A stretch of DNA of 14,953 nt. It comes from ZC4RG42 sp036676355 (lineage in GTDB: Bacteria > Pseudomonadota > Gammaproteobacteria > Burkholderiales > SG8-39). The notes below the pieces were generated by a model, which did no database searches, had not been told where the DNA came from, and saw only the letters and a program-made list of their open reading frames with translations. The stretch spans positions 1 through 14,953 of the forward strand of contig JAKFDA010000060.1 of NCBI GenBank assembly GCA_036676355.1. The letters run 5' to 3'. The translations under genes were made by a program, and so were the position numbers. Shown here in pieces: positions 1 to 7,030 of the stretch (within the stretch, counting starts at the first letter, position 1; each line of letters opens with the position of its first letter).

Positions 1-46
1 CGGAATGTGCGTGCTATAGTCGCCGGCGCTCAATCAGGACGCTCGC

Positions 47-601
47 ATGGGACATCGCCTTTCCAAAATCACCACGCGCACCGGTGACACCGGTCAGACC
101 GGGCTCGGCGATGGCGCGCGCGTGGCCAAGGACGACCCGCGTATCGCTGCGCTGGGCGATGTGGACGAGCTCAACTCGGTGCTCGGCCTGCTGAGCGCCG
201 AAGCGCTACCGCAAGATATCGGCGAAGCCGTCGTGCTCATCCAGAACCAGCTTTTCGATCTCGGTGGCGAATTGTCGATTCCCGGCTACCGTCTGGTCAC
301 CGCCGACCACGTCAGCCGCATTGAAGCGCTGGTCGCACATTTCAACGCCGATCTGCCGCCGCTGAAGGAATTCATTCTGCCGGGCGGCTCCCGCGCGGCC
401 GCGGTCACGCATCTTGCACGCACAGTGTGCCGTCGCGCCGAACGCAGCATCGTCGGGCTGGCCCGCGGTCAAACGGTGTCGAGCGAAGCGCGCATCTATC
501 TGAATCGTCTGTCGGATTTGCTCTTCATCCTCGGCCGTGTGCTGAACGCACGCGCAGGCTGCGGCGACGTATTCTGGAAAAAGCCGTCTCCGCCCGCCTG
601 A
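47..601 (+). CDS. ATP:cob(I)alamin adenosyltransferase, PduO type
   Basis: The 184-residue protein is the right length for a PduO-type adenosyltransferase, which moves the adenosyl group of ATP onto cob(I)alamin to make coenzyme B12 in the cytoplasm. The N-terminal ATP-binding stretch TRTGDTGQTGL lies at residues 10-20. It is followed by the family segment GDVDELNSVLGL, then PGGS and the arginine-rich helix CRRAER (128-133), and the C-terminal LNRLSDLLF helix. The ATG is preceded by AGGA at 36-39, seven bases upstream, which supports this start. The sigma-factor gene begins 13 bases after the stop, so the two may share a transcript. No B12-dependent enzyme or corrin biosynthesis gene is in the window, so salvage versus de novo use cannot be judged. 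Family assignment is firm; the symbol (pduO, cobO and others are all used) is left open. Confidence 0.95.
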   Translation: MGHRLSKITTRTGDTGQTGLGDGARVAKDDPRIAALGDVDELNSVLGLLSAEALPQDIGEAVVLIQNQLFDLGGELSIPGYRLVTADHVSRIEALVAHFNADLPPLKEFILPGGSRAAAVTHLARTVCRRAERSIVGLARGQTVSSEARIYLNRLSDLLFILGRVLNARAGCGDVFWKKPSPPA

Positions 602-614
602 GCGCCGCGCGACG

Positions 615-1211
615 ATGACGCCCTCGCAATCCGAAACGTCCGAAACGCTGCAGCAAATCCTTCTGGCCTGCGCGCACCAGGATCGCCAAGGCTTCGCCCG
701 CCTCTATCGCATCACCTCACCGAAACTATACGGCGTCGCCTTACGTATATTGAAACGTGCGGACTGGGCCGAAGAAATTCTGCAGGAGTGTTATCTCAGC
801 ATTTGGACGCATGCGGCCACTTACACCGCAGGCCGCGCCGCGCCGATGACGTGGATGACCAGCATTGTGCGCAATCGCTGTCTGGACGCGCTGCGCCGGC
901 CGAAGCTGGAAATGGTCCTGCAGGCGACCGAGGCCGACGATGTCGATCCGCTTGATGGTATCGCCAGCGATGGGCCCGGCCCGCTCGATGAACTCGCGCG
1001 GCTTTCCGAGGCGAATGCGCTGCGCACTTGTCTCGAGCGGCTCGATCCCCGACAGCGGCAGGCGATCCTGCTGGCGTTTTACGAGGGATTGACGCATACG
1101 GAACTGGCGCGGCAACTGGATCAGCCGCTCGGCACGGTGAAAACCTGGGTCCGGCGCGGCCTCGAACGATTGAAAGGCTGCCTGGCACAGGCGGACGGGC
1201 GGGCGCAATGA
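615..1211 (+). CDS. ECF-type sigma-70 family RNA polymerase sigma factor (SigK-like)
   Basis: A 198-residue protein with the two-domain layout of extracytoplasmic-function sigma factors. Region 2 covers about residues 25-95 (RLYRITSPKLYGVALRIL, then AEEILQECYLSIW). It includes the helix around MTWMTSIVRNRCLDALRR that contacts the -10 element. Region 4 covers about 140-190, with the helix-turn-helix THTELARQLDQPLGTVKTWV for -35 recognition. The next gene starts inside its stop codon (ATGA at 1208-1211) and encodes a membrane anti-sigma factor, the usual partner arrangement. By similarity of pattern I place it near the SigK/RskA group. There is no clear Shine-Dalgarno sequence before the ATG, so translation may be coupled to the adenosyltransferase gene 13 bases upstream. 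Its target promoters are not identified. Confidence 0.93.
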   Translation: MTPSQSETSETLQQILLACAHQDRQGFARLYRITSPKLYGVALRILKRADWAEEILQECYLSIWTHAATYTAGRAAPMTWMTSIVRNRCLDALRRPKLEMVLQATEADDVDPLDGIASDGPGPLDELARLSEANALRTCLERLDPRQRQAILLAFYEGLTHTELARQLDQPLGTVKTWVRRGLERLKGCLAQADGRAQ

Positions 1212-1969
1212 AATATCGCGACAAGCCGGCGCTGCAGCAGAAGCTCGCGGCCGAATACGTGCTCGGTACGCTGCGCGGACCGGCGCGCGCGCGTTTCCAG
1301 GCCTGGCTGCGGGAAGATGCGGCATTGCGCAATCTCGTCGCGGAGTGGGAGGAGCAACTGGCGCCGCTGACGGCGGCGGTCGACTCGGTTGAGCCACCGC
1401 AGCGCGTGTGGCATGCGCTCGAAGCGCGCATCGACACGCTGCGCACGCACGACCCGCAGTCCCGATCCGGCGGCTGGTGGAACAGCCTTGCGTTCTGGCG
1501 CAACTGGGGCTTGATCGCGACCGGTTTCGCGGCGGCTGTGCTGTTCACCGTGATGCTTAAGAGCCCTGAGCAAGTCATCCCGCAAAGCCCACCGACTGCG
1601 GACAATCGAATGCAACCGTCCTATGTCGCCGTCCTGCACGCCATGGACGACGAGGAACAGTTGATGTTCATGGCCTATGCCGGACGCAACGCGAATGAAT
1701 TGTGGGTGAAACGCGTCTTCCTGCCACAGACAACCGCAACGCAGAGTTACGAACTGTGGGCGATGCCCGGCAAGCCGGGCGAAGCGCCGCGCTCGCTGGG
1801 CGTTATTCCGCCCGAACAAAAAGGCACGATGCAGATGGTGGCCATTGCCGATACCGCATTGAAGGACGTGGCCGAACTCGCCATCACAATGGAACCGGCA
1901 GGCGGCTCGCCGACCGGTCTGCCGAGCGGGCCGATGATCGCGAAAGGCGAATGTTTCAATTTCTGGTAG
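1208..1969 (+). CDS. Membrane anti-sigma factor, RskA family
   Basis: The 253-residue protein starts at the ATG overlapping the sigma stop (ATGA); an in-frame open stretch upstream of that ATG only mirrors the sigma gene in another frame. Residues 1-75 form a cytoplasmic helical part (KLAAEYVLGTLRGPARARF, then WEEQLAPL), as in zinc-less anti-sigma domains. A single hydrophobic segment follows at about 100-118 (WGLIATGFAAAVLFTVML). The rest is an extracytoplasmic RskA-type domain with the recognisable pieces YELWAMPGKPGEAPRSLGVI and ITMEPAGGSPTGLPSGP. The expected role is to hold the preceding ECF sigma factor at the inner membrane until a periplasmic signal releases it. The inducing signal cannot be read from the sequence. 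Confidence 0.92.
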   Translation: MKYRDKPALQQKLAAEYVLGTLRGPARARFQAWLREDAALRNLVAEWEEQLAPLTAAVDSVEPPQRVWHALEARIDTLRTHDPQSRSGGWWNSLAFWRNWGLIATGFAAAVLFTVMLKSPEQVIPQSPPTADNRMQPSYVAVLHAMDDEEQLMFMAYAGRNANELWVKRVFLPQTTATQSYELWAMPGKPGEAPRSLGVIPPEQKGTMQMVAIADTALKDVAELAITMEPAGGSPTGLPSGPMIAKGECFNFW

Positions 1970-2054
1970 GCGTGGCGCACGGGGCGCGGGTCGCGCAAGA
2001 TTTCCGAACGCCTCGAGACCATGCGTCCGCACCGAGCAGCGTCCGTGCACCGGG

Positions 2055-2060
2055 TAAAAT
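2055..2060 (+). promoter_or_regulatory. Possible -10 box upstream of the ykvA-like gene
   Basis: TAAAAT stands 33 bases before the chosen TTG start, in the 124-base gap after the anti-sigma gene. No recognisable -35 hexamer lies 16-18 bases upstream, so this is only a weak candidate. Confidence 0.2.
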
Positions 2061-2093
2061 GGCGCTCCGATCTCCCTTCGTACGCGCTACGCC

Positions 2094-2486
2094 TTGACGA
2101 CTTCTACCCTGCAAAAACTGCGCGACCGGGCGCATCGTCTGAAACGCGAAACCATGGCGCTCTACTTCGCCGCGCGCGATCCCGCAACGCCGTGGTACGC
2201 CAAGGCTTTCGTCGCTTTCATCGTGGCTTATGCCTTGTCGCCGATCGACCCGATTCCGGACTTCATCCCGGTGCTGGGTTTCATCGACGAAATCGTTCTG
2301 CTGCCGTTTGCGCTCGCCTTCGCGATCCGGCTGATTCCGACGCCGATCATGGATGCCGCGCGTTTGCGCGCAGGCAGGGAAATGTCCGGCGAACTGCCGC
2401 GCAGCTATACCGCGGCGGTGATCATCATCATGCTCTGGATCACTGCCGTCGTGCTCACCGGTTGGGTTGTTTATCGTGCATGGTGA
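2094..2486 (+). CDS. YkvA/DUF1232 family small membrane protein
   Basis: A 130-residue protein of unknown biochemical function with the DUF1232 signature. This is the PWYAKAFVAFIVAYALSPID segment followed by PIPDFIPVLGFIDE and a second hydrophobic stretch (VLLPFALAFAIRLIP). A third hydrophobic helix lies at the C-terminus. The chosen start is a TTG, because the preceding KLRDRAHRLKRETMALYFAARD stretch is typical of family members. The first ATG in frame (2154) would cut into that conserved part. No convincing Shine-Dalgarno sequence is seen, so the exact start is uncertain. Its end overlaps the start of the CDF transporter gene, suggesting translational coupling and perhaps a shared membrane or metal-related role (inference only). 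Confidence 0.85.
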   Translation: MTTSTLQKLRDRAHRLKRETMALYFAARDPATPWYAKAFVAFIVAYALSPIDPIPDFIPVLGFIDEIVLLPFALAFAIRLIPTPIMDAARLRAGREMSGELPRSYTAAVIIIMLWITAVVLTGWVVYRAW

Positions 2487-3399
2487 ATTAAGCGCCAAGA
2501 CCACGCGACCGTCGCTTGCGCGGTTCGCCTGGCTATCGGTGGGCGCCGCGGTGGCGACAATCGTACTCAAGCTGCTCGCCTGGTGGCTGACAGACTCCGT
2601 CGGCCTGCTGTCCGATGCGCTTGAGTCGTTCGTCAATCTCGCCGCCGCGCTGGTTACGCTCGGCATGCTGATCCTCGCCACGCGACCGCCCACCGAGCAA
2701 CATGCTTACGGTTTCAGCAAGGCCGAATATCTGGCCAGCGCATTCGAAGGTCTGCTGATCCTGTTCGCTGCCGCCGGCATTGCTTACGCCGCGATTCTGC
2801 GTTTCATCAATCCGCTCCCGATCCAGCAGGCCATGGCCGGCGTGACAGTGTCGCTGCTCGCCTCGGTCATCAACTTCGCCGTCGCGCGCGTGCTAATGCG
2901 GCAGGCGCGCGAACATCGCTCGGTCGCGCTGGATGCCGATGCGCGCCATTTGATGACCGACGTGTGGACCTCGGTCGGCGTCGTCTTCGCCGTGGGCGCG
3001 GTAGCCGTCACTGGCTGGTGGCGGCTGGATCCCATCATCGCGCTCGCGGTCGCCGCCAACATCGTCTGGACGGGAGGAAGCCTTCTGCTGCAATCCTTCC
3101 GCGGACTGATGGACGAAGCAATCCCCGGCACGCAACGCGAAGCGGTAACCGCGGTGCTCGACAGCTACTACGATGCCGGCGTGCGCTATCACGCCTTGCG
3201 CACACGGCGCGCCGCGGGACGATCTTTCGTGTCGGTCCACGTGCTCGTGCCCGGCGAGTGGACGGTGACCCACGCGCACCACATCGTCGAAGAAATCGAA
3301 GCGCGCATTCGCGTCGCGGTGCCCGGTTCCTATACCGAGACACATCTCGAGCCGGTCGGCGATCCCAGCTCGTACGAAGACATCGACCTCGATCGCTGA
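2476..3399 (+). CDS. Cation diffusion facilitator (CDF) family transporter
   Basis: An inner-membrane metal/proton antiporter of the CDF family, 307 residues from the GTG at 2476; a TTG at 2467 would add three residues. The hydrophobic segments fit the six-helix fold, and about 100 C-terminal residues form the cytoplasmic domain, which holds the histidine cluster THAHH. The helix-2 motif LLSDALESFVN (44-54) and helix-5 motif HLMTD (158-162) line up with the FieF transport site at a constant offset of five. That puts Glu50 and Asn54 where FieF has Asp45 and Asp49, while His158 and Asp162 match His153 and Asp157. The substrate metal (Fe, Zn, Mn, Co) therefore cannot be assigned. The gene overlaps the ykvA-like gene by 11 bases, so both are probably co-translated. 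Confidence 0.93.
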   Translation: MHGELSAKTTRPSLARFAWLSVGAAVATIVLKLLAWWLTDSVGLLSDALESFVNLAAALVTLGMLILATRPPTEQHAYGFSKAEYLASAFEGLLILFAAAGIAYAAILRFINPLPIQQAMAGVTVSLLASVINFAVARVLMRQAREHRSVALDADARHLMTDVWTSVGVVFAVGAVAVTGWWRLDPIIALAVAANIVWTGGSLLLQSFRGLMDEAIPGTQREAVTAVLDSYYDAGVRYHALRTRRAAGRSFVSVHVLVPGEWTVTHAHHIVEEIEARIRVAVPGSYTETHLEPVGDPSSYEDIDLDR

Positions 3400-3411
3400 C
3401 AGTCAAGCGTT

Positions 3412-3434
3412 GCCCTGAACGGGGCCCGATTTTT
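3412..3434 (+). terminator. Weak candidate terminator after the CDF gene
   Basis: GCCC (3412-3415) can pair with GGGC (3422-3425) across a six-base loop, followed after CCGA by five T. The stem is only four G-C pairs, so this is a marginal intrinsic terminator. Confidence 0.22.
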
Positions 3435-3524
3435 GCAGCCGCCGGCGTGTTCGCCGCATGCCCCGCAAGCAAGTCCACACCGTAAGCTGAGCTATACGCG
3501 CTCGCATCATCGATGAAATAGAGC

Positions 3525-3569
3525 GGAACGCTTGTCGGCGCCACCGCGAGCACGAAGCAAACGCGTTCC
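3525..3569 (+). repeat. Inverted repeat in the cioAB leader
   Basis: GGAACGC (3525-3531) and GCGTTCC (3563-3569) are perfect 7-base inverted copies with 31 bases between them. TTG next to the left arm can also pair with CAA near the right arm if two bases bulge out. The right arm ends 11 bases before the AAGGAG ribosome binding site of cioA. It could be a regulator operator or a leader hairpin; function is not established. Confidence 0.4.
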
Positions 3570-3580
3570 ACGCCATTGCC

Positions 3581-3586
3581 AAGGAG
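3581..3586 (+). promoter_or_regulatory. Ribosome binding site of cioA
   Basis: AAGGAG stands five bases before the ATG at 3592. It decides the start against a longer in-frame reading beginning at 3532, which would add 20 residues unlike any CydA/CioA N-terminus. Confidence 0.8.
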
Positions 3587-3591
3587 CCCCG

Positions 3592-4977
3592 ATGGAAGCC
3601 GATCCGCTGTTTTTATCGCGTCTCCAGTTCGCTTTTCTGGTTGTGTTTCACTTTCTGCTGCCGGCGTTCACCATCGGCCTGGCCGCCTACATCGCGGTAC
3701 TCGAAGGCATCCATCTATGGACGCGCAACCCGATCTTTCTGCGCATCTCCAATTTCTGGATCCGGATTTTCGCCGTGTCCTTCGGGCTCGGCGTGGTATC
3801 CGGCATCGTCATGCCTTTCCAATTCGGCACGAACTGGAGTCGCTACTCGGAGATCACTTCCAACATCATTGCGCCGTTGATGGGGTATGAGGGGCTGACC
3901 GCCTTCTTTCTCGAAGCGGCGTTTCTCGGTGTTCTGCTGTTCGGCCGCAAGCTCGTGCCGCCATGGGCCCATTTTCTTTCCGCCTGCCTCGTGGCATTCG
4001 GCACCCTGCTGTCCTCGTTCTGGATACTGGCCGCCAACAGCTGGATGCACACGCCGGCCGGATACGAACTGGTGAACGGCATCTTCATTCCGACCGACTG
4101 GTTCGCAGTGATTTTCAATCCCTCCTTTCCGTTCCGCCTGTTGCACACCGTGACCGCCGTCTATCTGACGACCGCATTTACGGTCATAGGTGTCGCAGCG
4201 TACTACCTGCGCGACGGACGCCACATCGAAGAATCGCGCGTGATGCTGGTGATGGGCATCGGCCTCGCAAGCGTGCTTGTGCCGCTGCAGCTCGTACTCG
4301 GCGATTTGCACGGACTCAATACGCTCGAACATCAGCCGGCCAAACTGGCCGCCATGGAGGGAATCTGGGAGACAGGCCCCGAACAACCCGCCGTGCTGTT
4401 CGCAATTCCGGACGAACAGAGCGAGACCAATCGTGCAGAAATCGCGATTCCGGGTCTCGCCAGTTGGTATCTGACGCACGATACAGCAGGCGTCATCACC
4501 GGGCTGAAGCATTTCAAGCCGGCCGATCGGCCGCCCGTGGCGCCGGTGTTCTTCGGCTTTCGTCTCATGGTCGCGATGTGGGCGATCATGTTCCTGCTCA
4601 CCGTATCGGCGTGGTATCTCAAGTTGAAAGGACGGTTATTCGATTCGCCGCGTTTTCTGCGAGCGTGCACATGGTCGATTCCGGTCGGCTACATCGCGGT
4701 CTCGGCGGGCTGGGTCACGACCGAGGTCGGACGTCAGCCGTGGACCGTGCAAGGCTTGCTGCGCACCGCCGACAGCGTCAGCCCTTCATTGAGCGGTGGC
4801 GACGTGGTCGTATCGCTCGCGTTGTACATCATCGTGTATGCGTTGATATTCGGCGCGGGAACCTTTTATCTCTTCCGTCTGGTGCGGCGCGGCCCGCGCG
4901 AAACCGCCGAAGAGCGTGGCCCGCGCATGGGTGATCGGCCTGCGCGCCCGATGTCCGCCGCCACCGAATCGGAGTAA
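3592..4977 (+). CDS. cioA: Cytochrome bd-type quinol oxidase subunit I (CIO type)
   Basis: Heme-bearing subunit of a bd-type terminal oxidase in the inner membrane, which oxidises quinol and reduces oxygen to water without pumping protons. The 461 residues keep the expected ligands and charges: His20 (heme b595), His185 and Met326 (heme b558), Glu100 and Glu108 near the di-heme site, Lys251 and Glu256 of the quinol loop, and the GRQPW motif at 380-384. These align with His19, His186, Met393, Glu99, Glu107, Lys252 and Glu257 of E. coli CydA. The gap between the quinol loop and Met326 is about 70 residues shorter than in E. coli. That short Q-loop marks the cyanide-insensitive (CIO) branch. cioB follows five bases after the stop. 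Cyanide insensitivity itself is a family expectation, not seen. Confidence 0.95.
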   Translation: MEADPLFLSRLQFAFLVVFHFLLPAFTIGLAAYIAVLEGIHLWTRNPIFLRISNFWIRIFAVSFGLGVVSGIVMPFQFGTNWSRYSEITSNIIAPLMGYEGLTAFFLEAAFLGVLLFGRKLVPPWAHFLSACLVAFGTLLSSFWILAANSWMHTPAGYELVNGIFIPTDWFAVIFNPSFPFRLLHTVTAVYLTTAFTVIGVAAYYLRDGRHIEESRVMLVMGIGLASVLVPLQLVLGDLHGLNTLEHQPAKLAAMEGIWETGPEQPAVLFAIPDEQSETNRAEIAIPGLASWYLTHDTAGVITGLKHFKPADRPPVAPVFFGFRLMVAMWAIMFLLTVSAWYLKLKGRLFDSPRFLRACTWSIPVGYIAVSAGWVTTEVGRQPWTVQGLLRTADSVSPSLSGGDVVVSLALYIIVYALIFGAGTFYLFRLVRRGPRETAEERGPRMGDRPARPMSAATESE

Positions 4978-4982
4978 TCATC

Positions 4983-5987
4983 ATGGCACTCGATCTCGTA
5001 CCCATCTGGACGCTGATACTGGCCATCGCGGTGTTCATGTATGTGATGCTCGACGGTTTCGATCTGGGCGTCGGCATTCTGTTTCCCTTCGCACCGGATG
5101 AAGCATCGCGCGATCTGATGATGAATTCGGTGGCGCCGATCTGGGACGGCAACGAAACCTGGCTGGTGCTCGGCGGCATCGGCCTGTTCGCGGCCTTTCC
5201 GATCGCGTTCGCGATCATCATGCCGGCCGTTTACTTCCCGATTCTGGTCATGCTGCTCGGCCTGTTGTTTCGCGGTGTGGCGTTCGAATTCAGGCCGCAT
5301 GCCGGCTCGCACAAGCATTACTGGAATCGCTCGTTTTTCACCGGGTCTCTTGCTGCGACCTTTGCACAAGGTTGCGTGCTGGGCAAGTATGTGCAGGGCT
5401 TTGCCGTACGCGACGGTCAGTACATCGGCAGCACGCTGGACTGGATCAATCCTTTCGTACTCGCGGTCGGCGTCGGACTGGTGTTCGGCTACACACTCCT
5501 GGGCGCCACCTGGCTGATCATGAAAACCGAAGGCGCACTGCAGGACTGGGCGCGCGCGAAAGCGCGCATTGCGCTGTACGGCGTACTCGCATTCATCGCC
5601 ATGGTGAGCATCTGGACGCCGCAGTTCGAACCCAGCATTGCGAATCGCTGGTTCTCGTGGCCGAACATGCTGGTGCTCGCACCCGTCCCGTTGATCACCG
5701 CCGCACTCGCCTGGTGGGTATGGCGCTCACTTGCGACCCCACAGGATTTCACCCCCTTCATCGGCGCGATGGGGTTGTTCGCGATGTGCTATCTCGGCCT
5801 CGGCATCAGCCTGTTTCCGTACGTCGTGCCGCACTCGATCACGCTGAGCGATGCCGCCGGCGCACCGCAGGCGCAGGCATTTCTGCTCATCGGCACGCTA
5901 TTCCTCCTGCCGATCATTTTCATGTACGTCGGCTGGTCCTACTGGGTGTTTCGCGGCAAGGTGCGCAGCGATATCGGCTACCACTGA
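4983..5987 (+). CDS. cioB: Cytochrome bd-type quinol oxidase subunit II (CIO type)
   Basis: Partner subunit of CioA, an integral membrane protein of 334 residues, shorter than E. coli CydB (379) and typical of CioB. The N-terminal helix carries the family motif LDGFDLGVG (23-31). It is followed by the hallmark WDGNETW (54-60) and PAVYFPILVMLLGLLFRG, and a series of hydrophobic helices continues to the C-terminus. GGAG at 4971-4974, eight bases before the ATG, is the ribosome binding site and overlaps the end of cioA, so the two are surely one operon. No CydX-like small third subunit can be recognised in the 88 bases after the stop, and no cydDC assembly genes are in the window. Confidence 0.95.
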   Translation: MALDLVPIWTLILAIAVFMYVMLDGFDLGVGILFPFAPDEASRDLMMNSVAPIWDGNETWLVLGGIGLFAAFPIAFAIIMPAVYFPILVMLLGLLFRGVAFEFRPHAGSHKHYWNRSFFTGSLAATFAQGCVLGKYVQGFAVRDGQYIGSTLDWINPFVLAVGVGLVFGYTLLGATWLIMKTEGALQDWARAKARIALYGVLAFIAMVSIWTPQFEPSIANRWFSWPNMLVLAPVPLITAALAWWVWRSLATPQDFTPFIGAMGLFAMCYLGLGISLFPYVVPHSITLSDAAGAPQAQAFLLIGTLFLLPIIFMYVGWSYWVFRGKVRSDIGYH

Positions 5988-6075
5988 ACGCGGATATTCG
6001 CATTGCCGCGGGACTGACTGTGCCACGACTGGTAGCATCGGGGCCTCGGCGCAGCTGCGCTTTTCCGGAGTTCTT

Positions 6076-6927
6076 ATGACCACACCGCCCGACGCACAGA
6101 ACATGGCTCTGTTCTGCGATTTCGAAAACGTCGCGCTCGGCGTGCGCGATGCCAAGTACGAAAAGTTCGACATCAGCAAGGTCCTCGAACGACTCCTGCT
6201 CAAGGGCAGCATCGTGGTGAAAAAAGCCTATTGCGACTGGGAGCGTTACAAGGCGTTCAAGGCGTCGATGCACGAAGCATCGTTCGAACTGATCGAAATC
6301 CCGCATCTGCGCCAGTCCGGTAAGAACTCGGCTGACATCCGCATGGTCGTCGACGCGCTCGACCTGTGCTACACCAAGTCGCATGTGCGTACGTTTGTAT
6401 TGATCACCGGTGATTCCGATTTTTCGCCGCTGGTATCGAAGCTGCGCGAGAACAACAAGATCGTGATCGGCGTCGGCGTAAAGAAATCGACCTCCGATCT
6501 GCTCATCGCCAATTGCGACGAGTTCATTTTCTACGACGATCTGGTACGCGAAAAGCCGAAACCCAAGACGCGCAAGAAACCGGCGAAGCAGAAAGCGGCA
6601 GCGAAAGACGCCACATCCGCCGAATCGGACGAAGCGCCCGAAGCAAGCGCACCGACCAAGGAGGAAGACCGCCAGCACGAAGCACTCGAACTGGTTATGG
6701 AAACCGTCGAAGCGCTGTTCGCCGAGCGCGGCGCGGAAGAAAAAATCTGGGGCTCGATGGTCAAACAGGCGCTCAAGCGCCGCAATCCCGGATTCAACGA
6801 GTCGTACTACGGTTTCCGCTCATTCTCCAAGCTGCTCGACGAAGCGCGCGCGCAGAAGCTGCTGGAACTGGAAGACGACGAAAAATCCGGCGGAACGATC
6901 ATTCGCAGCTTCAATCCGGATTGGTAG
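6076..6927 (+). CDS. NYN-domain (LabA/DUF88-like) protein with C-terminal OST-HTH/LOTUS region
   Basis: A 283-residue cytoplasmic protein. Residues about 10-160 form a NYN domain, a PIN-like nuclease fold. Its candidate acidic metal ligands are all present: Asp15 and Asn18 in CDFEN, Asp87 and Asp93 in ADIRMVVDAL, and Asp113 and Asp115 in ITGDSDF. A lysine- and alanine-rich linker follows (about 170-200). The C-terminal 80 residues (ALELVMETVEALFAERG, then IWGSMVKQALKRRNPGFNES and FRSFSKLLDEA) look like an OST-HTH/LOTUS RNA-binding domain. The family is linked to RNA cleavage or RNA binding; the substrate here is unknown. The start is set by GGAG at 6067-6070, five bases before the ATG. It lies 88 bases behind cioB on the same strand, and I cannot tell whether it is co-transcribed. 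Confidence 0.9.
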   Translation: MTTPPDAQNMALFCDFENVALGVRDAKYEKFDISKVLERLLLKGSIVVKKAYCDWERYKAFKASMHEASFELIEIPHLRQSGKNSADIRMVVDALDLCYTKSHVRTFVLITGDSDFSPLVSKLRENNKIVIGVGVKKSTSDLLIANCDEFIFYDDLVREKPKPKTRKKPAKQKAAAKDATSAESDEAPEASAPTKEEDRQHEALELVMETVEALFAERGAEEKIWGSMVKQALKRRNPGFNESYYGFRSFSKLLDEARAQKLLELEDDEKSGGTIIRSFNPDW

Positions 6928-6968
6928 GAAAACAGTCGAGCGCGCAGAGTAGAAAGCTAACGCCCATC

Positions 6969-7006
6969 ATTCCCGATGAGCGGTGTGTAGCCGCCCGATC
7001 GGGAAT
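6969..7006. repeat. ATTCCC...GGGAAT inverted repeat between convergent genes (terminator or dRS3-like repeat)
   Basis: ATTCCCGAT (6969-6977) and ATCGGGAAT (6998-7006) are perfect 9-base inverted copies. Inside them GCGG (6980-6983) and CCGC (6991-6994) can extend the hairpin. It sits in the 103-base gap between the NYN gene and tctA, which converge, so it could end transcription from both sides, although no T-run follows either arm. The outer ATTCCC/GGGAAT and the following CCAG also resemble dispersed intergenic repeats of proteobacteria such as neisserial dRS3. Confidence 0.6.
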
Positions 7007-7030
7007 CCAGTCGTACCTCTGCGATCGGTT

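Noticed and set aside
15..20. TATAGT as a promoter -10 for the adenosyltransferase gene
   Set aside because: The -35 region would lie outside the window, so it cannot be tested; the distance to the start is plausible but nothing more.
1028..1207. A longer start for the anti-sigma gene inside the sigma gene
   Set aside because: The added 60 residues are a frame-shifted reading of sigma region 4; the ATGA overlap gives the standard arrangement.
5988..6075. A CydX-like small third oxidase subunit after cioB
   Set aside because: The 88-base gap holds no short open frame with a membrane segment and ribosome binding site.
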